From positions 21,361,105 to 21,425,104 of the forward strand of contig NC_059081.1 in assembly GCF_020497125.1 (NCBI RefSeq): 64,000 bases of DNA. Reading direction: 5' to 3'. This DNA comes from Mauremys mutica. Taxonomy: Eukaryota > Chordata > Testudines > Geoemydidae. The notes below the pieces were generated by a model. That model searched no databases. It worked only from the letters and a program-made list of their open reading frames with translations, and was not told the DNA's origin. Below, in pieces: positions 47,188 through 58,238 of the stretch (position 1 is the first letter of the stretch; each line of letters begins with the position of its first letter). The position numbers were made by a program, and so were the translations under genes.

Positions 47188-49535
47188 TCTCGCGGTAATT
47201 TATCTTGGTAAGGATGATGGTCAGAGAAATTGGTATGCACAAAACTTCCTCAACCGGAAGAGAAATGTTGGCTCATTGCACTGGGAATGGGGTTCAGGGG
47301 ACAAATGAGCTGTTGCCTGGTTTCACAGGGGGACCAAAATTTTACCCTTGTCTGTCTGTTGGGGACCTTAGCACATAGTTCGGTGACTACTACTGAAATA
47401 ATTGCAACTAATTCAGTGTAGACTCAGAACCATTGAAAATCTGTGCAGTTGGATAACACATTCTGCCTCCTGCCACTGTGCTTTTCAATGCACTATATGG
47501 TCAGTTATCTGCAGCTTTATCAATTAAACATTCTGCCTTTGGTTCATTTACAATCTTAATATTTCAAAATAGTTTTAATTACATTTATTTCTTAAAGCTA
47601 TACTAAGTGTGCCAGCCTCTAGAATAACAGTTTTACTTTTATCCATATGTCTCCTCCTACACTAAACCTTCATATGGGTGGCAGTCTGGAAAATGCCAGA
47701 GTTCTAAGGGTTAACTAGTAGGACTTGATTTTTCTTTTCAGTGGATGCCATCACTTAGTATGTTTTAAGCAAGAGCAACTTTCAAGGGCATGGGAGATCA
47801 AGGTAACATTATGAGACCTTAGTTAAAGTAATTAGACATTATTTTTCATACATTGTTCCAGCAACTAATATTTTCAAAACACTTCCATTGGTAACTTCTA
47901 TAGCAAAAACAGAGCATTTTTTAAAAAAAAACTCATTCACATCCCGTGCTGCTATTGCATGTTATGTGATTTAAAATTAAAATGGGAGCAACAGAAAACT
48001 GGGTGAAAAAATGGGAGCAACTAAAATATGAGAGATATGCGGAATACTGTAGCCAACATTTTGAAAAGCAGCCCATTATTCTGAAGATGCTGAGCATCCA
48101 CAATTGAGACACTGTATCTAGGCTTGGCAAAAACCAATAACATTATGTAAATGTAAGTATCTGTCATTATCATCTCCATTGACTTCAATCAGTTTTGACA
48201 CTGCAAATTTTGGAGGGCGGGGGGATTAAAATGTTGAAAACCAGGCCATATGCATAAGGGTAAGATACTGTCATCACTACCTGGATAGAACATCCAATGA
48301 AATGCAGTTGTGTGTGATTAATAACTGAAGATGGCAAAATTTGGACCTCTGAGTTTGTATTCCTAAGATTTTAGAAAGTCAAGTGAGTTGTATGCAAACT
48401 TCCTTGTATTCTAGCTTCCTCCGCTTCATCTATTACATTTCTGCATATAAACCAAAAATTCCCTAACCAAATAAATCAAAAAGTATTTAGGGAAAGCTCC
48501 ATTTAAAAAAAACAAACCAAAAAAAAACAACACACCACACTTTTGGAAAAATCAAAATTAGTCCAAGCAGTAAACAAATATTTTCTGTTGAAATTTCAAA
48601 CAAAAACAAATAGAACTTTTGAAACTTATTCCTAAGAACAGTAGCTCCCCATGACTTCTGAAACAAATAGGAATAAGTTTCAAAAAAGTTCTAAGAACAG
48701 TAGGTCCCTAGAGTTTTGAAACCCCTAGACTTCTGAAATCTAGGCCAAAATGTCTCCTAAAAACATATAAAATGGCACTTCATTTATAGAAAATACTAGA
48801 ACTGGAGCCATTATAGCAGTCACTATATTCATCAGATCCACAATCCCATACAAATTCATTCTGTCTATTCTATATAGGTTTTAATACCACATTTGCCATA
48901 TTTCTATAGTGACCACACTCTGATCACATATTTGTTCTCTTATTCTCTATCCAAAGAGAGAAACTTCTGGAGTGGAATATCTTGTGTGTTCTTTTGTTTG
49001 TTTGTATCCTTTTTGTTGCTATGTGTTTACATTAGAGAAGGCAGAGTCAAAGAAATATGCCTTTCCCTTGGAATGGAAAGTTTGTGAGAATCCTGAGATC
49101 CTGAAGCAGTTCATTCTACAGTATCAGACTATTTCTGCCTCCTGCAAAGATGAGCTTTACTCTTATTGTTGACAGTATGCTGAGAAGCAAAGTTGTCAAT
49201 CATGGTCTTCATCATTCAATTTTAAACAGCCTTAAGCATCCTGGGCCCATGCAATAGAGCTCTTTGAAGACAAGGACTGAGATCTAACTAGATTCAAATT
49301 TCAATGGAAAGCCAATGTAGAGAGGGCAGGACTGAGGTGATGTGCTCATGAGATGTGATGGCTCACAGTAACCTGTGGTACTGAGGAGAAGCTGTGCAGC
49401 ATTTTGTCCTAGTCAGAGTTTACTAAGTGTTGAAGTTTTCATGCTCAGGTATATTGCACTGCTGTAATCTAGCCGAGGTGGTGAAGGCATGAATAAATGA
49501 AGCTTAGTCTTCATCCAGCAGGATGGGATGGACTC
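47188..49535. other. anonymous non-coding with a small repeat cluster
   Basis: A local inverted plus direct repeat cluster lies at 48613-48703. Otherwise AT-rich sequence without recognised features. Confidence 0.45.
48613..48703. repeat. local inverted and direct repeat cluster
   Basis: 48613-48633 is inverted at 48669-48691 with a 2-base indel. Each arm is directly followed by a ctaagaacagtag direct repeat (48632-48644 and 48691-48703). Confidence 0.85.
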
Positions 49536-49543
49536 TCCTAGAC

Positions 49544-49885
49544 CAGCGGTTCTCAACCAGGGTTCCGAGCCCCAGCACCTCCATGGGGCTGAAGCCAGGA
49601 GCAGAGCAACAGGGAGCCCCGAGCCCAGGCACTCCCCTCAGGTCAAAGGCCCTGAACCCCAGCACCCCACAGGCTGAAGCTCCAAGCTCCCATTTCGTGG
49701 GGCTGAAGCCCAGCCCAGCCCCCACCTATGGCTGAAGTCCAGAGTCCTGAGCCATTCCCCTAGAGCTGAAGCCCCTAAAGCCTCGAGCCTGGTACCCAAC
49801 GCCAGGAGCACTGAGCCCCTCACTGGGTCCTGGAGTTTTTAATAGTATGTTAGGGAAGGGCTCAGAAAGAAAAAGAGAACCCCTG
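49544..49885. mobile_element. hAT-like MITE with gctgaagcc repeats
   Basis: Left end cagcggttctcaac, right end reverse-complementing to caggggttctct. The flanks tcctagac (49536-49543) and ttctagac (49886-49893) match at 7 of 8. The interior is an irregular array of atggggctgaagcc and gagccccagcacc words. The 342-bp length, GC-rich interior and ends resemble the element at 1513-1839. Open frames of 61-73 codons inside are compositional. Confidence 0.85.
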
Positions 49886-49893
49886 TTCTAGAC

Positions 49894-50835
49894 AACCACG
49901 CACTATCTTGATGTGAGGAGCGTAGCATCTCAGGAACCTGTACTGATTTTCTATCTTCATCTGACAAAAAAAAAAAAAAAAAAAAAAGACTCAGAAAAGC
50001 ACCAGATTAAATTGAAAGGGTTTCAGTAGGTTGAGAGTTGAGACGCACTGAGACAGTACAAAGAGAAGTCTTTCACATGTATATGCTACACTCGATCTCC
50101 GGACGGTTTCCTTTGTTATCCATCAGCAAAGAAAAAATCCTGTCTTCATCTTTCACTTACTGTAACTTAATGAACTCATTAATAATGCAGCTAATAATAA
50201 TGAGGTATTTTGTACTTGGATGAATGTATACTACAGATGAAACTCAGATATATACACATTCTTTTCCATTTTAGAGTACACTACATGGATCCTTTGTCAC
50301 AGTGCTAAAATGTCAAAAGACTATCTTCCATTCACCAGGATAACAAACATACATAAATCATGTATAAAAAAAGATCACACTATATCAAGACTGTCCACAG
50401 AAAACACCATGTTAACTATTTTTTTATATATAAATTCTTAATGTGGAGCAGGAAGGCCAATTTCTCATGAAGCACTTTGCTAGTGCTTCTTTCATACCAC
50501 TGAAATGCTGTAGCTTATTGAAACAAAATGAAAGCAATGTACTGCAGCTGACCAGGGAAGATTTTCACAGCAAGTCCAGCCATAACTGATTATCTCAATG
50601 GAGGGAGATTTTTGTGGTGCCATGCAAGCACTAGTACATATTCTTATCTAGACTTCCCAAAATGTAGAAGAAAATTTGCATTTGGTTTGAGGAATGGGTG
50701 AAGGACAGATTTTTATGGGGATAATTATAACAACATTATTTTCCAGACACGGTATACAGCATGAAAAAAGGCAGTGTCCTTCTATGGTGCTGCTTTGTTT
50801 TTCTCCCCAAAACATGTTGTAAATATTGTATTAAC
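49894..50835. other. AT-rich anonymous sequence
   Basis: Contains a run of 22 A at 49966-49987. No element ending there could be recognised upstream. Confidence 0.5.
49966..49987 (+). repeat. poly(A) run of 22
   Basis: Uninterrupted A run preceded by tctgac. Confidence 0.97.
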
Positions 50836-50998
50836 TAATCTCATCCCTATGAGCTACTAAGGGTTATCCCAATTTTACAATGGGGCAGCAAAGAGAGGTT
50901 GACTTGTCCAATATTGCAGTGAATCAGTGGCAGAGACATTAAGGATTAAAATGCATAAATTCCTGTGCGGTCACCTATGGACCATACTGGCTCATCCT
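50836..50998 (-). mobile_element. MIR-type SINE, reverse orientation
   Basis: The plus strand reads ccaattttacaatggggcag, aagagaggttgacttgtcc, gcagtgaatcagtggcagag and attaaggattaaaatgca. This is the complement of the MIR order cctcag-tttccc, cttgggcaagt, gtgtgacc. It is diverged. Confidence 0.68.
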
Positions 50999-52169
50999 CA
51001 AAACTGATGTCTTATTTTAACCAAACATGTTAACTCATCCTTAATAATATACTGTTTAAACTGTATATTATCTATACATAAACATAGTCCTGAAGACTGA
51101 TAGAAAGAATCAGAGGATTCCTATCCTCTGTTACTAACTAATGATCCATGCAGGTTGCTACATCTAACACATTAGTGAAATGAACAGACAGAATGTTTGA
51201 TATATATCTAAGCCTGCATAGTCTGCACTGATAATAAATTTTGCTGAGCCATACACAGTCTACACACAGAATACTGCCACTTTGGCTGTTCTTTTGATGT
51301 CATATACATGCTTGTTTTGTAATGGAGTAGTTTATAAACTCTCGTTTTTATCTGTAACCTACTTTGTTTGTAAGTGTTCAAATGTAAGGTTATTTTTAGT
51401 AGAAGTGTAGTTAGGAAGCTATCCCACTAACCTATGGTCCAAAACAAACAATTACTTGTTCTCCACTAGCATAATGAGTTTTTTAAACAGATTTTCAGAG
51501 CACAAGCTATCTGAAGTAAATAGTGCATGCCTGACATAAGTGGGGTTGAAAATTCCTGCTGTGAAAACCAATCCCTTAATACCTTTACATTTTTCTTTTT
51601 GGCATAACACCTTAATGTTAACTCTATCTTGTATACCTACTAATTTGCTTAATACATGAAATATGACAATTGTAGGAATACAGAATTACCTGAAGCTTTT
51701 AACATTTATAGGTAACTTGGAGGTACCATGTTTTATTTAAACCTGAGGTGATAGTTATCACCTGTGCTTAAAGATCCCAATGTTGTTTCAAAGCATGAGG
51801 CTGGTCACATTTGCTTTGGGTAATTAAATATTGCCTACCCAAAACTCCCTTGAAGTTTCAATAAGAGAAAATATTTGCATTTTCTCTTCAAATAAAACTA
51901 TCATAGTGTGATAATAGGGTTGGAGAATCATCATGACATACCCCCATCGTTGGCTGTATCTTGGTGATGGACAAAGAATACACACACACACGAGCACTCC
52001 TTTGTGGTCTGCTCCAGTGGCTTCATACAGATATTGATGTGACAAAGCAGCCTTGTGATACCCCACAACTGGGAGCTTTGGTGAAGAGAGACTGAAAGAT
52101 TGGAAGAAATTGTATACGTTTTGAGATCTGAGAGAATCTAAGGAATTTCAAGAAAGCAGTTGCTCATTT
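50999..52169. other. AT-rich anonymous sequence
   Basis: Only a short (AC)n near 51977 is noted. Confidence 0.5.
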
Positions 52170-52456
52170 AGGGTTGGTCTACACTGCGGGGGGGGGTCGA
52201 TGTAAGATACGCAACTTCAGCTACGGGAATAGCGTAGCTGAAGTCGATGTATCTTATTTCAACATACCTCCCATCCTCACGGCACGGGATCGACGGCTGC
52301 GGCTCCCCCATCGACTCCGCCTCTCGACCTGGTGGAGTTCCGGAGATGACGGGAGCGTGTTCAGGGATCGATATATCGCCTCTAGATGAGATGCGATATA
52401 TTGATCCCCGATAGGTCAATCACTATCCGCCGATCCGGAGGGTAGTCTGGTACCCT
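52170..52456. mobile_element. hairpin MITE, family C copy 2
   Basis: Left end agggttggtctacactg, right end complementing to agggtaccagact. It has the same two-hairpin layout as 14927-15223. The left stem is 12 bp perfect (52214-52225 with 52233-52244), with an outer 8-bp pair (52203-52210 with 52249-52256). The right stem is 20 bp with two non-Watson-Crick positions (52364-52383 with 52389-52408, loop agatg). CpG-rich and non-coding. A target duplication is not visible. Confidence 0.8.
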
Positions 52457-52593
52457 AAAACTTCCCTCCACTCCACCACCTTGCGTAGACAGGCAATGCC
52501 AGAAAAGCAGTTCCACTGCACAGGTTTTGTATAAAAGGAGGGGGAGGGGGAGCCAGACAGGCTCTGTAAGGGAACACTGCACCCTCAACAGGG
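52457..52593. other. short anonymous spacer
   Basis: Lies between two MITEs. Contains a gtataaaaggaggggga word near 52530 that is TATA-like, without further promoter evidence. Confidence 0.35.
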
Positions 52594-52601
52594 TGGTTCT
52601 C

Positions 52602-52767
52602 CAGGGCCGCCTGGGAGAGGGGGGCAAGTGGGGCAATTTGCCCCTGGTCCTGGGCCCCGTAGGGGCCCCCACGAGAATATAGTAGTCTATAATATTGCAC
52701 TTTTTTTATGGAAGGGGCCCCCAAAATTGCTTTGCCCCAGGCCCCCTGAATCCTCTGGGTGGCCTTG
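52602..52767. mobile_element. hAT-like MITE with perfect 8-bp target duplication
   Basis: 166 bp. The left end is cagggccgcctgggagag and the right end complements to caaggccacccagagg. The flanks tggttctc at 52594-52601 and 52768-52775 are identical. The interior is itself palindromic, with ggggcaatttgcccc near the left end and a ggggcccccaaaattgc block toward the right. No coding capacity. Confidence 0.9.
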
Positions 52768-52775
52768 TGGTTCTC

Positions 52776-55594
52776 TCCATAGTAACATATAGGGGGAGTT
52801 GTGAATAGGATGCAGAAGTGGCCACTGGATATCAAACTTTGTGGATTCAGTTGCCAAAACACTGTCTGAGGGAGGCTGAAGTTGCTACATCTCAGTCAGT
52901 GAAGTAATGGTAGAAATTTCACTGTACAGCTGCCCTGAGCTGTGAAATTCTATAACACAGGACATTACTCCATCATTAGCTTAAACAAAGGTCACTCATC
53001 CAACCATGTTTTGTGACATGATTTCCTAAAAACACTATGTTCTCTGGTTATTTAAGTGCTTAAATATGGATATGGATGGCTAAATTTTAGCCACACAAAT
53101 TATAAAATTTTAACCAATGGATTTTAGCAGGTGGTGAATATCTTTGTTGGTATTATTACTAGCCAGAGCTTTAAAAGAGAACTTTTAAAAGACAGCTATC
53201 TCACTTTCCAGGGATTTACATGTATATATTTATTCTTCATGTGTGATCTCTATGATTAAAATTTTCCCTCTTGGTAGTGATTTTTCTAGCCAAACCCTAT
53301 GGAAGTCTCTGTTCCTTTGAAAACCCTTTTGTTTGTTGACATTGAAAAAACTAAATGGTCCAGGGAATTTTAGACATTTATCAAAATGGGTAGATACAAA
53401 TATGTTCCCATTACAGGTTGGTAGAAAGCTGAAAAGACTATATCGAATAAGGATATCATATCATCTGCCTTTTGGTTCTTCAGAGTTTGGTGCATTTTCT
53501 TAAGACTATGCTGGAAGGTGATTATTCTAAACTTGAATGACTTCACAGCTACAATTTAAAAACTGTTTTGCAAACATCCAATTTTAGAAAAAAAATAACG
53601 GCATCACAAAAATAGTGTCATTTCTTTTTTCCCCCTCCCACAATTTAGGAAGACATAATTTATCTATTAAAATACATAATTTCTTAGTCAAACTACACAA
53701 AATCAGGACATCACATTAATTTGACCTCTTTTAAAAAGATACGCAGAACAGTTAGAACATTTGAAATAGAGCCCTCAGATTTTTGGGGAGAAGATGGGCA
53801 GTGAGGTGAAAAGGAAGTAAAAACTTCAACAGTCTTAATTCTCATGTACACTTCAGCAATGGAAAAATATGGCAAGTTATGCACCTTTTACCCAAACAAA
53901 CAGCTTAAAAAAAACTTGTGTGTATAGGTTCTTATTTAATTTGAATTGGCTCTTTATCCTAGTTATGAGGTAAAATTACACTGAGAAACAACATACAAAA
54001 CATGGGTCATGTTTATAAGAAATATAACACAGAAAGTGGAAAATCAGCATCGGTTAAAATAAACATGGCCCCACCTCTGTCATCATATCTATTTTTACTT
54101 AAAAAATAATCAGGTCTGAGAAATCATGCCTACAGGTTAAGGTGGGGTTGTTAAAGCTGCTTCCATGTTAGAGTACTAAATACTGCAAAATAACAAAAAA
54201 ACATGAATTTTAGCCAACGACTAGTTGGGTTATGAGCTCAGTTTGAATGTTATTCTGTAAATTGATGGAAAAAACAGTGATTTCTTTCATGTGTAGTTGA
54301 CATTTGTGAACAACAAGGCACCACCATGGTGGCTAATTTAAGCATTAACAGCCTTTGGCAGGAAAGACGGCCAGACCTGAATTCAGGCATTTATGACAGA
54401 ATTTCTAAATGTAGGTTTTATTTTGTAATCCTATAAATGAACAGTCTTTCATGCAATGTTTTGACAAACCAGGGAAAAATGCCAGGAAAAATCCAGCAGA
54501 CAGTATGAGTCACATCTTTTGTAAGCCCTCTCAAGCATCTGCTGCTCTTGGACTATATGGATACAACTGAAGATGCAGGTACCTTTTCCAGTCAAAAAGT
54601 ATTCCAAAGATCCCTACGCTGGTCGGAAAATGGAAGATAAAAGATCTTGACTTCATGTTTCTTTCCATGTCAACCTCAATGCTTGCAACAGCTTTTCTCT
54701 TGCCACTTCTCCATAGTTAATTATGTAATCCTGAATTGCTCTCTGCATCATGACAGGGAGGTGCCAAAGGTAAGGAGGGAGTCACAAATACTTAGAATAT
54801 ATCAATTTATTCTTTTGTTTGTTTGTTTTCCTGAAACTACCTGGCTCCCTGCTTCTGATGGGAGCTGCTGGATGAATTTTTGAACATCAGGCCACTTTGT
54901 GGGGTTGGTTTGTTTTTTAATTTAAAAAAAGAGCTTGACATTAGGCACCATTTTTTTAAAATCTCAGCCAGTTGTGAAATTTTGCCCATGTGTTTGAAGA
55001 GTATCATGTAACTTTATGGTACTATATAAATAAAACTGTTTTTGTTACTTTTACTATACATTTTAATTACTGTTAGAAGATGAATTAGTTTAACTAATTT
55101 CAATTGTGCTACATTCATATTTATTTTTCAATAGAATATTAGAGATATTCCATGACCAATATGATAATGATTTATGGTACTATATTCTGTTGGGATAATA
55201 TTTTAATTCCCATATATGAATATCAAATCATAGTTGCTATGACATTTGGACTCCAAACATGGGGAGTTCCCTCGCAATGCAATGTAATAAAAGAGCCTAA
55301 AAACTCACATTAATACTATAAATAAAATGTGTTTACCTCATTTGTTATAGGCTGGCAAGCATTTTAACACTATAGGCTTTTTTTCAATGCCAGAATGTTG
55401 TCAGGCCTTTGAAAACTAAACACCTTGGGGCAGATTCATTCTTACTGGTTGCACATATGGCTACATTGCACTTCTACAGAGATGGGCCTAAACCAAAACC
55501 CCAGATCTGAACATCCCTAAACTTTCAGAGATAAAAGTCTAAATCCAAGTATATATTTTTTGTGGTTTGAGCCCATCTCTCACATACAGTTCAT
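52776..55594. other. AT-rich anonymous sequence
   Basis: No repeat or coding region recognised over 2.8 kb. Confidence 0.5.
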
Positions 55595-55650
55595 AAATGT
55601 TTAAAGTGATCCTTTGTGGGGAATGATGCTATATGAATAAAATATTATTT
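55595..55650 (+). repeat. MIR-type SINE tail remnant
   Basis: gtttaaagtgatcctttgtg, then gatgctatatgaataaaa and tattatt follow the order of an amniote MIR tail (taaagtgctttgagatcc ... ggtgctatataa). Only the tail is visible. Confidence 0.45.
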
Positions 55651-57224
55651 TTGCTGTTAAACCACAGTACAACAGTGCAAGCATTTTAAAAAGTCCTACC
55701 AGTTTGAGAGGTATCTACCAACTATGCTGATATTCCCTATTGTAAGCATAAGGGATATTTCAAGCTGTTTTCTAGTTGTACATACTGTATATAAAACTTC
55801 AGTGCCTCTCAAAACTAAAAGAGTTCAACAATTAGAGCAATTTTCAGGGCATGTGAAATGTTATCAAACAGTGGGAAACCAATTTTAAAACATTATCCCT
55901 TGTTCTGTTAAGTACAGAATGGTATAAATTTTTCATATAGTGCTGTATCTGCGTGTGGATACAGTAATGCTAGAACTACTCCCAGGGACTTATTTGGCCC
56001 ATAAACTTCAGATGATTTATCACAATAATTTGTAGAATAGCCAAAGTTGCACAAATAATAATTTACAAATTGTATTTCTTTATAACTGATGTTGAATTTT
56101 AAAATAACCACCTTTCTTTGTTTTTCTTTGAGTCCTAATCCTCAGGTGTAGCTGAAAGAATACTGGTTCAATACAGCAACTTTATACACCCCTGATGCCA
56201 GCCACAAGCCGGCTTGGATGTCAGCAGAAGTTAGAGCAGCCTCTGGGCTTTCCCTTCCTATCTACCTAATATTTTATAAGTACCAATGTGAAGGGATTCT
56301 CCCCTTTACTGGAGCCCTTTAATGCTGTTACAGCGCAAGAGAGACATTAGACACCTGAATTTGGCCATTCTGGTGCAGGTTTTGTGCAAGGCAGTTCACA
56401 TTGCGCAACAACGGGCCTGCCAGACATCCTGGTGTGGCAGTGGGTGTCAAGGGTGGGACCACAGCAGGTGAGTATAAGCTATAATTTAGTACTGTTTACA
56501 TTACTCTAGGAACTGTACTAGTCCCCCAGTAGCCCAGAAATCCTAGAGGAACAAAGATGTTTTAGAACCACCTTAGTGCCACTCCCTTTGCTGTGAGATT
56601 TGTGCTGCTCATCTTAGAGACACAGCACAAAATGTCACCCATGTCATCTCAATGTATATAATATTAGACAAATTATGTCCTTAATGATTAATTTACTGAT
56701 ACCTAGAAGCCCCTAGTTTTCTATACCTTACTTATTTGGTTTATTAGAGACTGTTTTAAAGATACAATATTTCTTGTCTTTTAAAAAAAAATTTAAAAAA
56801 ATAAACTTCCAAAAAAGAGAAAGAGAGAGAGAAAAAAACATTCACCATTTCATTATGAAATATTCCATATTAATAAATTTCTTCAAATGAGAGTTATAAG
56901 AATCAGCCTTACTGCATTTCCAGATCCACAGGAATTGTATGTTTAAAGATATCCCTGGATAGATGAACTAAAAATATATACTCATACCTGTCATCTTCTT
57001 TCCTTCAAATAATATTGGAGGAATTGATAGTTTCTTAATCCACAGCTCAACAAAACTTTATAATGAAATGTTTTAAATATTGATTCCATAGTATGAGAAA
57101 GGTACTGTGTTTCAACACAATATTTTTTTTAATAAAAGCTGAAGATTTACACTCCTTTGCTTCCTCCTGCTAAGTAGCCAGGGGATGTGCAAAGCCATGA
57201 AGGGGGTTTGTAGACAATACAAGT
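55651..57224. other. AT-rich anonymous sequence
   Basis: Includes an A/G low-complexity patch near 56785-56838. Nothing else recognised. Confidence 0.5.
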
Positions 57225-57232
57225 GCTATGAT

Positions 57233-57355
57233 TAAAGTGACCAGACAGCAAATGTGAAAAATTGGGACGGGGGTGAGAGGGTAATAGGAGCCTATATAAG
57301 AAAAAGATCCAAAAATCAGGGCTGTCCCTATAAAATGGGACATCTAGTCACCCTA
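57233..57355 (-). mobile_element. hAT-like MITE, family A copy 1
   Basis: 123 bp. Ends are taaagtgaccaga and the complement tagggtgactaga. Target duplication gctatgat (57225-57232) and gctgtgat (57356-57363), 7 of 8. Internal words gtgaaaaattgggac, taggagcctatataag and gggctgtccctataaaat. Same family and orientation as 60796-60914, and opposite to 63706-63822. Confidence 0.88.
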
Positions 57356-57363
57356 GCTGTGAT

Positions 57364-58028
57364 GCATGCTCTCCCATTCCAAATAACAGTCTTTGTCCTC
57401 CACAAAAGTTGGCTGCTCTCCACAGAGGAATTGCTGCTGAACCACGAGAGGAGTTACAGAAAATAAATGCTACTTAAAGAAGCATGCCAGATTGCTCTGT
57501 GGTACCCATCAGACAGGTGACATGGTGTAACCATAAAATGGCAGCCAACCGTAGCATAGCTACTATACTGCCTCTGCTACCACCACTATCTAGAAAACAG
57601 GTAGTTGTTAGTGAGTGAATGGGCCTAATCTGTGAGGGTTTTGAAATTTGTCTACCTCTGCTGAAAATTATATTCTGCTGGAACTGTACGGTAGTCAAGG
57701 ATTTTTTTTAAAAATATGTAACTGCATCCATACATTTCTCCACTAATAAGGCATACATTACTTCAACTCAAATTTGAGATTTCACTTGAATGTGTTTCTG
57801 CATCCCAGAAATGCCATATCACTAGATTACTGGATACTACTTGAGATATTAATGCCACCACAGAAAGTTCTTAGAAGCTGTATCTAATTATAAATTCCAG
57901 GTGACCGTAAAAGTATTTCCAGGTGCTACATCTTGATCGCTTTTTGCTGGCCACCCTTTTGAAATGTTCATGTATGTAGTCAGTGCCAACTACACAAAAT
58001 CCTTTAAAATATGAAAAATTTGAAAATA
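57364..58028. other. anonymous non-coding
   Basis: Nothing recognised. Confidence 0.45.
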
Positions 58029-58036
58029 AGCGTAGT

Positions 58037-58230
58037 CAGAGGCGGCTCCAGGCACCAGTGCTCCAGGCTTTGGTGGCATGCCTGCAAGAGGTCCGCTGGT
58101 CCCGTGAATTCGGCGGCAATTCGGCGGCGGGTACGCCGAATCCGCAGGACTGGTGACCTCCCGCAGGCAAGCCGCCAAAGGCAGCCTGCCTGCAGTGTCT
58201 GGAGCAGCAAAAAAGCTAGAGCCGTCCCTG
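58037..58230. mobile_element. hAT-like MITE, agggccggctc family
   Basis: 194 bp. Left end cagaggcggctccag, right end complementing to cagggacggctctag (12 of 15). Flanks agcgtagt (58029-58036) and agtgtaat (58231-58238) match at 6 of 8. The interior has a ttcggcggcaattcggcgg repeat. Related to 32806-32941. Confidence 0.8.
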
Positions 58231-58238
58231 AGTGTAAT

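Noticed and set aside
52455..52862. 135-codon minus-strand frame
   Set aside because: Runs through the MITE at 52602-52767 and its flanks, with no protein signature.
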